Origin: CAZMGV01 sp964621525 [NCBI: uncultured bacterium]
GTDB lineage: Bacteria; JAGRBM01
Length of the DNA stretch: 64,000 nucleotides
Assembly: GCA_964621525.1 (NCBI GenBank)
Contig: CAZUMS010000008.1
Span: 1-64,000 of the forward strand
Direction: 5' to 3'
Each line of letters opens with the position of its first letter. Positions within the stretch are counted from its first letter, which is position 1. Of the stretch, positions 16,237 to 24,615 are shown in pieces. The notes beneath the pieces are model-generated. The model saw only the letters and a program-made list of their open reading frames with translations. It did not search any database and was not told the origin of the DNA. The position numbers and the translations under genes are program-made.

Positions 16237-18435
16237 TCATGCCGAACGGGCGAGCGACTCCCGGGCGATCCGCACCCGCACAGCCTTGAAGGCCGGGGTC
16301 TTCGAGCGGGGGTCCAGCGCGGGAGGCACCAGCACGTTCGCCTCCGGGTAGTACATGGCGAGATTCCCTGGCCGGATATCGACGACGGAGATTTTCGCCT
16401 CCAGGGAGCCGGTTTCCGAGTACACCATCACGCGGTCTCCTTCGGAGGCGCCGAGGGCTTCCGCATCGGCTGCCGAGATCATCACCACGTCGCGGGTGCG
16501 GTTCCCCCGGTAGAGGTCCTCTTCCTCATAGACGACCGTGTTGAACTGGCCTTCGGAGCGGATCGTCATCAGCCGGAACTCGCCGGGCACAGGCGCGGCA
16601 GGGACAGGGCCAGGCAGGCTGAATCGGGCCCGTCCGTCCGGGGTATTGAACTCCGGGGAGCGGATCACCCGGCCGGGGATCTCGAACTCCCGGCGGTCTT
16701 CGTCCACCCGGTGGAGGTTGTGCAGGCCCGGTACGACGTCCGAGATCATCTCGCGCAGCTCCCGGTGGGAACGAAGGCGCGACCAGTCGAACCGTCCGGC
16801 GGGGAGGATCAGTTCAGCCAGCGAGGCGATGATCTCGACCTCAGAGCGGGCCTCGCCGAGCGGCGGCTCCTCGCCGCCGTCGGAGATCCGGACGAAGTTG
16901 AACATGGACTCCTGCGTGGTGAGCTGGGTCTCTTCGTCACGGGCGAGGCAGGGGAGGATGATCTGGGTCTGCCCGCGCCCGTGGATATGCCCCTCGTTCA
17001 GCTTCGTCGTGACCGACAGGGTGAACGGAATCCGCCGCAGGGCGACGGCGGACCAGTTCCGGTCGGGGTTGCTGGAGAACAGATTTCCGCCGAGCTGCAC
17101 CGAGGCGCAGATTTTCCCCTCGAAGGCGGCCGCCATGCTGGCGAAGGTGTCCTGTCCGGGCTCCCTGGGGACCGTGATGCCGAACGCCTTCTCGAGACTT
17201 TCGGCGAATTTCGCCTTCAGTTCGGGCGAGACACCGACGGTACCCACTCCCTGGACGTTCGAGTGTCCTCGGATCGGGAGCAGACCGCAGCCGGGGCGTC
17301 CCAGCCAGCCCCGGGCAAGAGCGAGATTCGAGAGGGCGAGGATGTTGCCGACGCCGTTCGTATGGTGGGTGAGCCCCATGGCCCAGCAGAAGATTCCGTT
17401 CTTCCCCTCGCGGAGCAGGCCGGTGGCGTCGAGGATCTGCTCCTTCGGCACGCCGGAGGCGGCCACGATCGAATCCCAGGCAGCACTGGCCGCTTCTTCC
17501 CTCACCTGGTCCCAGCCCGTCGTCCGGGCGGCGATGAACTCCGAGTCGCAGGCGCCCAGCTCGATCAGCGCCTTGAGCAACCCCTGGAATAGGGCCGCGT
17601 CGCCGCCGATGTGCGGCTGAAGGTAGAGGTCCGACACCGTCGAGCCGCCGAGGAAGCTGCGCCAGTCGGAGGGCACCCGGAACCGCGTGAGCCCGAGTTC
17701 CCGGAGCGGATTGATGACGATGACCTTCCCGCCCCGGCGCCGGAGCTGAACGAGCTTGGTGATGAGGCGCGGGTGGTTGCTGGCGGGATTCGCACCGGCC
17801 ACGACGACAAGGTCGGCCCGGTCGAGATCGTCCAGGGCGACGGACGAGGTACCGGAGCCGTACACCTGGTTCAGGGCTACGCCGGACGCCTGGTGGCAGT
17901 AGTAGGAGCAGTTGTGGATGTTCGGCGTGCCGTAGGCCCGTGCCACAAGCTGGTAAAGGAAAGCCGCCTCGTTCGAGGCCCGCCCCGAGGCATAAAAGAA
18001 TACGCTGGAGGGCGCTGCTTCGCGCAGGGCTTCGGCCGAACGGCGGACGGCTTCGTCCCATGAGATGCGGCGGAAATGGGTGTCGCCGGGCCCTGCCGTA
18101 ACGGGGAACGACAGGCGGCCGAGGTATTCGAGCTCGCGGGGTGTGAACCTTTCGAGAGCGTCGATGGGCGTGCTGCGGAACAGGGACTCGGGGATGGGGC
18201 CCTGCATGTCCCCGGCCTGCGCCTGTACGGATTTCTTGCAGACCTCGGGGAAGTGGCCCGCCTCGTTGACCATGCCTCCTGCCTGCCCGCCCATGCCGAG
18301 TGCGCAGGTCTTGCAGGCGTTCCGGGAACGCATCCGGCGGTAAAAATTGAAGATCCCGCCGGAAGAGAACGCCTTGCGGATCACATACCAGACGGCGGCA
18401 AGTCCGCCCGCGGATCTGACCATTGGTACAGCCAT
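16237..18435 (-). CDS. FdhF/YdeP-type molybdopterin oxidoreductase
   Basis: The protein has 732 residues of the DMSO-reductase superfamily. The N-terminus carries CKTCALGMGGQAGG near 42-55, the reduced CxxC motif of the YdeP-like group rather than a full 4Fe-4S signature. Next come the molybdopterin domains, with FYASGRASNEAAFL, NCSYYCHQASG (a Cys where the metal ligand usually sits), VVVAGANPASNHPR and GNLFSSNPD. The C-terminal molydopterin-binding domain has PDGRARFSLP and RSEGQFNTVVYEEEDLYRG. There is no Tat signal, so it is probably cytoplasmic. YdeP relatives are annotated as formate-dehydrogenase-like and tied to acid resistance, but the substrate is unproven. Confidence 0.93.
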   Translation of the reverse strand: MAVPMVRSAGGLAAVWYVIRKAFSSGGIFNFYRRMRSRNACKTCALGMGGQAGGMVNEAGHFPEVCKKSVQAQAGDMQGPIPESLFRSTPIDALERFTPRELEYLGRLSFPVTAGPGDTHFRRISWDEAVRRSAEALREAAPSSVFFYASGRASNEAAFLYQLVARAYGTPNIHNCSYYCHQASGVALNQVYGSGTSSVALDDLDRADLVVVAGANPASNHPRLITKLVQLRRRGGKVIVINPLRELGLTRFRVPSDWRSFLGGSTVSDLYLQPHIGGDAALFQGLLKALIELGACDSEFIAARTTGWDQVREEAASAAWDSIVAASGVPKEQILDATGLLREGKNGIFCWAMGLTHHTNGVGNILALSNLALARGWLGRPGCGLLPIRGHSNVQGVGTVGVSPELKAKFAESLEKAFGITVPREPGQDTFASMAAAFEGKICASVQLGGNLFSSNPDRNWSAVALRRIPFTLSVTTKLNEGHIHGRGQTQIILPCLARDEETQLTTQESMFNFVRISDGGEEPPLGEARSEVEIIASLAELILPAGRFDWSRLRSHRELREMISDVVPGLHNLHRVDEDRREFEIPGRVIRSPEFNTPDGRARFSLPGPVPAAPVPGEFRLMTIRSEGQFNTVVYEEEDLYRGNRTRDVVMISAADAEALGASEGDRVMVYSETGSLEAKISVVDIRPGNLAMYYPEANVLVPPALDPRSKTPAFKAVRVRIARESLARSA

Positions 18436-18478
18436 GGCGTGGGAGCCTACGGCAGGGGAACCGGCTATCGCAAGAGGA

Positions 18479-21400
18479 TCAGGCGGTTTCGGCCCGTCGG
18501 CGGCGGAGCCGGATCAGGGCGGCCGCCAGCAGCAGAAGGGCGGGCAGGGGAAGGCCGCCCGCCGCAGAGGCGGAGCAGCCGCCGCCACCACCCAGATCGA
18601 TGTTCCCTGCTTCTCGGCTGAAAGCCGTGCCGTTGCGGATCGAGTTGTTCGTTTCGCTGAGTTCGAGAATGGCTCCGCCGGAATCGACTACGAGGGCGAA
18701 ATAGAGCCGGGTCGTGTCGTCGGCTCCGGCAGGCAGCGTGGGCGGATCGACGGTGATATGGCCGTTCCGTGCGGTGGCCGCCGGCAGGGGTTCGGTTGTC
18801 ATCCGCCCCAGTACCTGGTCGTCGCCATTGCCGATGATCTCGTCGAGGGAGGTCACAATGCTGATGGAATGGGCCCCGGCAGTAGCCGTACCGGCGTTCC
18901 GGTACTGGTAGGACATCTCCAGCGTGAGATCGTCAAACTGCTGTTCGATATCCACAACCTCGGAGACGAGATCAGGCATGGCGTAAGAGAGGACCTCCGC
19001 CGGCCGGTAATTATTGTTCGAGGTATCTGATTCGCCGGAAATCGAGGCCCGAAGTTCCAGCAGCCAGGCGCCGCTCGAGATGGTCGGGGGCAGGGCAAAC
19101 GAGAAGGCGGTCGAGGACGTCAGTGAGCCGGAGGCCAGTGAGGCGACATTGGCTGTCGTCGGGCTGCAGATGGTTGTGCCCGAGTTCCGTCCGATTCCAA
19201 TAAAGCAGAATTCAGCGACGAGGTTCCCGGATGAGCTTCCGATATTGGCGGCACGCCAGTTACCGCTGAAGGTCATGGATGGTGTGAGGGTCGTGGGAAA
19301 ACCGGAAACAGCCGCGGGCAGGGCGTCCGGGCCGCCGGATGCCTTCGTAATGACCAGCGGAGTGGAGGAAACGAGTTCGTTATCCTCTTCGCCTGCGTCC
19401 TCCCCGCCCTGGGCTTCCGGGATATCCTGCTGGTCATCGAGACGGACGACAATGTCGTACACTCCGGCCGGGATTTCCGGCCGTGCATTGCGGGCGGGCA
19501 GGTTCGGGGCCGAGGCACTGGAACCGGCAAAAGCAGCCGTGCTGCCGGTGAGCGATGTTGTGTGTGGCCCGGCAGTTGTCAGGCTGTCCGACTGTTGTGC
19601 CGCATAGATACGCGGACCGGAGCTATCGCCGTATTTCCTCAGGTAAAGGGCAGCGACGGACGGAAGCGTCGTTGCATCCACATCCTTGGTGTAATTGGCG
19701 GTAACATCGCCACCGGCAGCAATCGTCGCAGTCGAGCTGGTAATGCTCCCATGCACGTTACCGGCGGTGTCTGAGCCCTGCACCGTCAGGGTCCACTCCG
19801 TTAGGCTCCCCTCGTTCTGGTTGACGGTGTCTTCGACCGAAAGAGTCCAATCCCCGGAGCAGGACTGCCCGTTGAAGGCGCTCGAAGTGAAGATACTCCG
19901 GATGCCGAACCGGGTGTCTGAGTCCGCAATGCCTGCAGTAAGTTCCTCGGTGGTGGATGCGTGAGTCAGTTCCACGACCAGTTCGCCCCGGCGCGGGTGC
20001 AGGATATCCACGTCAACAGCTACGGAAGAAACCGTTCCCGCACAGGCCCCAGCGGGGACCGCGATCGTGCTGGTCACCGGGCCGGGAGGCGGTGCGGGAG
20101 AAGCCGGCAGGTCAGGAATATCCAGTCCGGGGAGCCCGCTGTCGTCATCCAGCAGGCTGACCGAACGGGAATAGGCAAGAGGATTATTCTCCGAATCCAG
20201 CATCAGCTCGAGCCGGGGGAACGGGGTTGTATCCCAGACGGTGCCGAGACCGGTCGGCGTAATCTCCACGCCATACTGGCGCAGGTAACTGGTAGCCCGG
20301 CGGGGCGTATAGCCCTCACCCATGAGTTCGTACAGCCGTGCGGCGGCACCCGTTACGTGCGGGGTGGCCTGACTTGTACCTCCCATTGACAGTCCGGCAG
20401 CCGTAATCTGCATGCCCGGAGCGAACAGATCGACCTCGCCGTGGACGTTGCTGAAGCAGGCGACCTGATCGACGGACGGAAGCTCGTCATCGCAGTTGGC
20501 ATAGGAGAAAGAGACGTCGTAATCGCTATCGTAAACGGCTCCGACGGTCGTGGCCCAGGGGACGCAGCCCGGCGAGGAAACGCCGTTGTAGTTTGCACCG
20601 TTGCCGGCGGCGATAACAGCCATGACCCGGTGCGTATCGGCCAGTGTACGGATCGCCGCCGAAGTGGGCGAGGTCGAGCAGCTTCCGAGAATCGATCCGG
20701 ATGCGCCGCCGAGCGACATGTTCACGGCAGAAATGGGCTCGCCCGCCGTACGCCGTGCCGCGATGTCATTCAGGGCGCAGGCGATAATGCCGTCGTTCGT
20801 GGTGTTACTGCCAGTGATATCGCCGGGCACGAAAATATCGTAGAAAATGACCCGGACTCCGGTGGCGACGCTGGTGACTATGCCGGTAACGTTGATACCG
20901 TGCCCGTCGACGACGTCGTTACTTGCTGTTTCATCGCCACAAACAAAGCTCATGGCGGAAATCCGGCAGGTACCGGTGCCGGGCCCGCCAAGACAGTTCC
21001 CCCAGCGACCCGAGTCGATGTTCCCCAGAGGGGTATCTAGAATGGCAACGATACTGTCCTTGCCGCTGAAGACCGATGCATCGTTGTCTGTGAAAAATGA
21101 GCTGTTGCCGATCAGCGGAAGGCTCTGGGTCAGGGAGGGGTAGTACACCTGCTGGCGGCGGACCCGGTCTTCGCCGAACTCGGCCTGAAGCTCCAGCAGG
21201 GCTTCCGGCGACACCTCGGCCGTGGAAACCCCGATATGTTTATATTGATGGAACCTGCGGACACCAGCCCGGCCTGAAACGGAAGGTCCTGCCCGTTTGG
21301 CTCCGGGGCCGGCAGGTGAATCGTCGAGGATCACAGGGATAAATCCGTCCGTAGTTTCGGATACCCAGACCGGCTCGTCCGGAATTACGGACGTTTTCAC

Positions 21401-21481
21401 TATGGCTGGTGCATCGCCGCAGGCGGCAAGAAACAGGACTGAGGCCCAGCCCAGCAACGCTATCAGAACTGACTTGTTCAA
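18479..21481 (-). CDS. subtilisin-like protease lipoprotein with P domain and C-terminal sorting signal
   Basis: The protein has 1000 residues from a TTG start. A lipoprotein signal ends in LAAC (Cys21). The S8 protease domain has Asp149 (AILDT), His194 (DGHGINVTG), the oxyanion Asn in IAAGNG, and catalytic Ser near 366 in GGTSQATPHVTG. A proprotein-convertase P domain follows (ILHPRRGELVVEL to GDWTLSVEDT), then beta-rich CARDB-like modules. The C-terminus is a tripartite tail: a Gly run with Cys (GGGGGCSAS), a hydrophobic span, and LRRRR, as in MYXO-CTERM or Synerg-CTERM signals. Having both a lipobox and a C-terminal anchor signal is unusual. Confidence 0.9.
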   Translation of the reverse strand: MNKSVLIALLGWASVLFLAACGDAPAIVKTSVIPDEPVWVSETTDGFIPVILDDSPAGPGAKRAGPSVSGRAGVRRFHQYKHIGVSTAEVSPEALLELQAEFGEDRVRRQQVYYPSLTQSLPLIGNSSFFTDNDASVFSGKDSIVAILDTPLGNIDSGRWGNCLGGPGTGTCRISAMSFVCGDETASNDVVDGHGINVTGIVTSVATGVRVIFYDIFVPGDITGSNTTNDGIIACALNDIAARRTAGEPISAVNMSLGGASGSILGSCSTSPTSAAIRTLADTHRVMAVIAAGNGANYNGVSSPGCVPWATTVGAVYDSDYDVSFSYANCDDELPSVDQVACFSNVHGEVDLFAPGMQITAAGLSMGGTSQATPHVTGAAARLYELMGEGYTPRRATSYLRQYGVEITPTGLGTVWDTTPFPRLELMLDSENNPLAYSRSVSLLDDDSGLPGLDIPDLPASPAPPPGPVTSTIAVPAGACAGTVSSVAVDVDILHPRRGELVVELTHASTTEELTAGIADSDTRFGIRSIFTSSAFNGQSCSGDWTLSVEDTVNQNEGSLTEWTLTVQGSDTAGNVHGSITSSTATIAAGGDVTANYTKDVDATTLPSVAALYLRKYGDSSGPRIYAAQQSDSLTTAGPHTTSLTGSTAAFAGSSASAPNLPARNARPEIPAGVYDIVVRLDDQQDIPEAQGGEDAGEEDNELVSSTPLVITKASGGPDALPAAVSGFPTTLTPSMTFSGNWRAANIGSSSGNLVAEFCFIGIGRNSGTTICSPTTANVASLASGSLTSSTAFSFALPPTISSGAWLLELRASISGESDTSNNNYRPAEVLSYAMPDLVSEVVDIEQQFDDLTLEMSYQYRNAGTATAGAHSISIVTSLDEIIGNGDDQVLGRMTTEPLPAATARNGHITVDPPTLPAGADDTTRLYFALVVDSGGAILELSETNNSIRNGTAFSREAGNIDLGGGGGCSASAAGGLPLPALLLLAAALIRLRRRRAETA

Positions 21482-21574
21482 GACCGGAATCCCCCGCAGG
21501 CGGATATCCTATTCGGTTCCCCTGGTGCGGGACAGAGAGCGGAATCACAATCCGCGGGTTTTTTCGGCTTTAGA

Positions 21575-22285
21575 TTAAGCCCGGCTCTCGGGGGACCGTT
21601 TCCAGGACTTCCAGAGCCGCTCCATCGTGGTATCGGTCAGGCCGGCTTTCGTCGCATTGTAGGGCGTGAAATTGAGCAACCGTACGATGGACCGTCCGCC
21701 TGGATCCACATCAATCACGTTTATGCAGCAGGCGTCCTGTTCGATGGAGCCGAACGAATCGAGCCCGCTTTTCAGCGAGCGCGAGAGGATTACCCGGTTC
21801 ACGGCCCCATGGGCGACAATCAGGGTGACGGGGACGTGAGGATCGGCAAGGAGCTTGTCCCAGGCGATGGAAACCCGGTCCCAGAGGGATCCGAAGGATT
21901 CACCACCGAGAAATGTCGAGTCGCGGCTGATTCCGGTGGCAAAGGCCCCCGTGAACGATTTTTCGAGAAAATCCCGCGGCAGGTCGCGGATTCGGCCTCC
22001 CCGGATCTCTTGCAGTTCCTCGACCGTTTCGAGCCGGAGCCCGTTCGAGAGCCGGTCGCCGGTGACGATCGTGGCCGTCTGTACCGTACGAGGAAGTCCG
22101 CTCGTGATCGCCCGGTCGATATGGAAGGACTTCAGCGCCTCATGGGCGGCTTCCGCCTGACGGCGTCCTTCCTCGGTTAAATCAACGGTTTCGGCCTTTA
22201 CGGGCCGTCCGTCTTGAGTAAAATAGGCGACCTCTCCGTGCCTGAGGAGCAGGAAACGTCTGCGGTTCGACTGATGCGGGCCCAT
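21575..22285 (-). CDS. histidine phosphatase (phosphoglycerate-mutase-like) family protein
   Basis: The protein has 236 residues. The catalytic motif LLRHGE is at about 13-18, followed by TEEGRRQAEAAHEAL, SGLPRTVQTA (second phosphate-binding Arg), a catalytic acidic region around GGESFGSLWDRV, and VAHGAVNRV (second His). All branch-1 histidine phosphatase residues appear present. These enzymes dephosphorylate metabolites or proteins by a phosphohistidine intermediate; the substrate cannot be told. It is transcribed divergently from the kinase-like gene at 22348 across 62 bases. Confidence 0.92.
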   Translation of the reverse strand: MGPHQSNRRRFLLLRHGEVAYFTQDGRPVKAETVDLTEEGRRQAEAAHEALKSFHIDRAITSGLPRTVQTATIVTGDRLSNGLRLETVEELQEIRGGRIRDLPRDFLEKSFTGAFATGISRDSTFLGGESFGSLWDRVSIAWDKLLADPHVPVTLIVAHGAVNRVILSRSLKSGLDSFGSIEQDACCINVIDVDPGGRSIVRLLNFTPYNATKAGLTDTTMERLWKSWKRSPESRA

Positions 22286-22347
22286 GTTTTCTCCTGCCGC
22301 ACACCCTCACGGCACCGGGTATTTAGAACGGGAAGCAGCGAGATTAA

Positions 22348-23376
22348 ATGGCCGGTTATCCGAAACTCGACAGCCGTAAGGACGCCCTGGCCGAATGGCT
22401 CTGCCGGCAGGCAGGGTCGAAGATCCAGGTGAACAACCTGAAACCCCTCGCCGGAGGTGCATCGCAGGAACTCTGGGGACTGGATCTCCAGGGGCTCGAA
22501 GGCGGCCCGCTGGAACTCGTGCTTCGTGCCGATGCGGGCGGCACGCTCCTCAACTCGCTGACGAAGGCGGACGAATTCCGGCTGCTGGAGATTTCGTACA
22601 AAGCGGGAGTCACGGTCCCGAAACCTTATTGGCTCTGTGAGGACACCGAAGTCATCGGGCGCAGTTTCTATGTCACCGCGCGGGTGAAAGGCGAGGCCAT
22701 CGGCCGGAAAATCGTCCGCGACAAGGAGTTCGAGGAAGCCCGTCAGGTGCTACCTGCCCAGATGGCCCGGGAACTCGCCCGGATTCATTCGATCAACCAG
22801 CAGAACTCGGATCTTGAATTTCTGGCCCGGCTGGATCCGGCGATCCCGGTGAATGCCTCCCGGCGCCTTTACATGCTTCTCGACCATTTCAAGGGGGAAT
22901 TCCACCCAGCCCTCGAGCTCGGTCTCAGGTGGCTCGTCCAGAATGCGCCCCCGCTTGACCAGCCCGTGCTGGTCCATGGGGATTTCCGGATCGGCAACCT
23001 GATGGTCGGCCCCAAGGGACTCACCTCGGTGCTGGACTGGGAACTCTCGCATTTAGGCGATCCAGCCGAGGACCTCGCCTGGCCGCAGGTACGGTTCTGG
23101 CGCTTTGGTAATAACCTGAAGAGGGTGGGCGGGATCGCTGGCCCGGCGGCATTGTTCGAAGCCTACGAAAAGGAAACCGGGAAACCGGTCGACCGAAAGC
23201 GCGTCCATTACTGGGAAGTGATGGGTAACGCGAAGTGGGCGCTCGGCGCCCGGCAGCAGGCGGATCGCTTCCTTTCCGGGGCGATCAATAGCCTCGAACT
23301 GGCATCCATCGGGCGGCGGATCCCGGAAATGGAACTTGAACTGCTCGACCTGATCGAGCGGGGACCGGCCTACTGA
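22348..23376 (+). CDS. APH-family phosphotransferase
   Basis: The protein has 342 residues with the aminoglycoside-phosphotransferase/choline-kinase fold. The nucleotide loop GGASQELWGLDL is near 34-45, then LVLRADAGG. The catalytic loop is HGDFRIGNLM near 213, and LDWELSHLGDP corresponds to the magnesium-binding DFG position. This is the subgroup often placed next to acyl-CoA dehydrogenases and DUF6285 proteins, and the gene immediately downstream (19 bases) is such a DUF6285 protein. No acyl-CoA dehydrogenase is here. It probably phosphorylates a small hydroxylated molecule; antibiotic resistance is not implied. Confidence 0.9.
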   Translation: MAGYPKLDSRKDALAEWLCRQAGSKIQVNNLKPLAGGASQELWGLDLQGLEGGPLELVLRADAGGTLLNSLTKADEFRLLEISYKAGVTVPKPYWLCEDTEVIGRSFYVTARVKGEAIGRKIVRDKEFEEARQVLPAQMARELARIHSINQQNSDLEFLARLDPAIPVNASRRLYMLLDHFKGEFHPALELGLRWLVQNAPPLDQPVLVHGDFRIGNLMVGPKGLTSVLDWELSHLGDPAEDLAWPQVRFWRFGNNLKRVGGIAGPAALFEAYEKETGKPVDRKRVHYWEVMGNAKWALGARQQADRFLSGAINSLELASIGRRIPEMELELLDLIERGPAY

Positions 23377-23395
23377 TCGGAGAGGGATAGAACGC

Positions 23396-23803
23396 ATGCA
23401 GAACCGTCCGGACATGAAGGAACTGATCGAGGCTGTACAGGTCTTTTTTCAGGGGACAGTCGCGCCGCTCCTCACCGATCCCCGGGCTAAATTCCAGGGC
23501 CTGATTGCCAATAATGTGCTCGAAATCCTCAAGCGGGAGATCGAACTCGGAGAGGGGCAGTCGCGTGGGGAGTGGCGGAGCCTGTGCAAGCTGCTCGGAG
23601 AAAAGGCCGGTCAAGAACCGCTGACGGTCCGTGATCTTGAGGCTGAAATCCTCCGGATGAACGGCGAATTCAGCCGCCGGACCCGGGCAGGTGAATTCGA
23701 TTCCGGCCCGGCCCGTAAGGCTGCCTACGATCACGCCCGGGCGGCCGTTACGGCCAAGCTCAAGGTCACAAACCCCGGTTATCTGACCGAACCCGTACCT
23801 TGA
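23396..23803 (+). CDS. DUF6285-like partner of the APH kinase
   Basis: The protein has 135 residues and is mostly helical, with LIEAVQVFFQGTVAPLL at the start, LIANNVLEILKREIELG in the middle and a C-terminal helix ending in KVTNPGYL. These match my recollection of DUF6285, whose members are repeatedly encoded beside APH-type phosphotransferases. No catalytic residues can be named. The 19-base gap argues for co-translation with the kinase and a joint, unknown job. Confidence 0.75.
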   Translation: MQNRPDMKELIEAVQVFFQGTVAPLLTDPRAKFQGLIANNVLEILKREIELGEGQSRGEWRSLCKLLGEKAGQEPLTVRDLEAEILRMNGEFSRRTRAGEFDSGPARKAAYDHARAAVTAKLKVTNPGYLTEPVP

Positions 23804-23864
23804 TTATCCGGGGCGAGAGCCCTGTTGAGACCACAAAAGAAAGCGTGCTAAAAGACCCCTACCA

Positions 23865-24596
23865 ATGGCGGTCAAGGACGCAATACGCTCTCCGGAGATG
23901 AGGGATCTCAACCAGTTCGAGGCTGAGATCGAGAAGCTCAAGGTCGTCTTCGAGCAGTATTTCGCCGGTGTGGAGAAAAAGCCGCCGGTGGAGAAGCGTG
24001 ACGAGCTTCAGAAGTTCCTCCGCCAGAAGATCCTGCAGGTCAAGTCGAACAACACCGCCTACAAGTTCAAGCGGCAGACGATGGAACAGAAGTTCGTCAC
24101 GATGAACAACTACTGGACCCGCGTGCTGAACGAGATCGAAGAAGGCACCTATATCCGGCTGAAAAAGCGGGCCGAGCTTCACGAAAAGCAGAGGGCAGAA
24201 GATGCCGAAGAGATGGCCAAGCGGCGGGTCATCAATGAAGCGGTCCGCAAGGGAAAATCCGTCTCCGAGGCGCTCAAGGAGTTCGAGGCCCAGAGATCCG
24301 GGGGCAGCCAGCCGGAAGCCCCGGCTCCCGGGAAAACCGCGCCCGCTGCACCGAAAGCACCACCTGTGGCCGGCGGGGCATCCGTTCCGGCCGCATCGCC
24401 CATCGACCGGCTGCACGAGGCTTACATGGCGGCCCGTACGAAGACTGGCGAAGCCAATGTGGACCGGGCGGCCTTTGCGGCAATGATCCAGAAACAGATT
24501 CCGGCCATCAAGCAGAAATTCAACTGCAAATCCGTCGAGTTCAAGGTTGTGGTCGAAGACGGAAAGACCAAGCTGAAGGCGATCCCGAAAAACTGA
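23865..24596 (+). CDS. coiled-coil protein with MXAN_5187-type C-terminal domain
   Basis: The protein has 243 residues. The first ~150 are charged helix, likely coiled coil (QFEAEIEKLKVVFEQYF; KKRAELHEKQRAEDAEEMAK). A Pro/Ala-rich linker runs from about 150 to 180. The C-terminal ~65 residues (RLHEAYMAARTKTGEANVD to VEFKVVVEDGKTKLKA) resemble the MXAN_5187 C-terminal family from deltaproteobacterial lineages. There is no signal peptide. It starts 61 bases after the DUF6285 gene and is followed closely by the P-type ATPase relic. The function is unknown. Confidence 0.8.
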   Translation: MAVKDAIRSPEMRDLNQFEAEIEKLKVVFEQYFAGVEKKPPVEKRDELQKFLRQKILQVKSNNTAYKFKRQTMEQKFVTMNNYWTRVLNEIEEGTYIRLKKRAELHEKQRAEDAEEMAKRRVINEAVRKGKSVSEALKEFEAQRSGGSQPEAPAPGKTAPAAPKAPPVAGGASVPAASPIDRLHEAYMAARTKTGEANVDRAAFAAMIQKQIPAIKQKFNCKSVEFKVVVEDGKTKLKAIPKN

Positions 24597-24615
24597 CCCG
24601 GAGGGAGATCAACCG

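Noticed and set aside
22348-23376. Aminoglycoside resistance kinase
   Set aside because: The subgroup and the DUF6285 neighbour point to a metabolic kinase; nothing supports antibiotic substrates.
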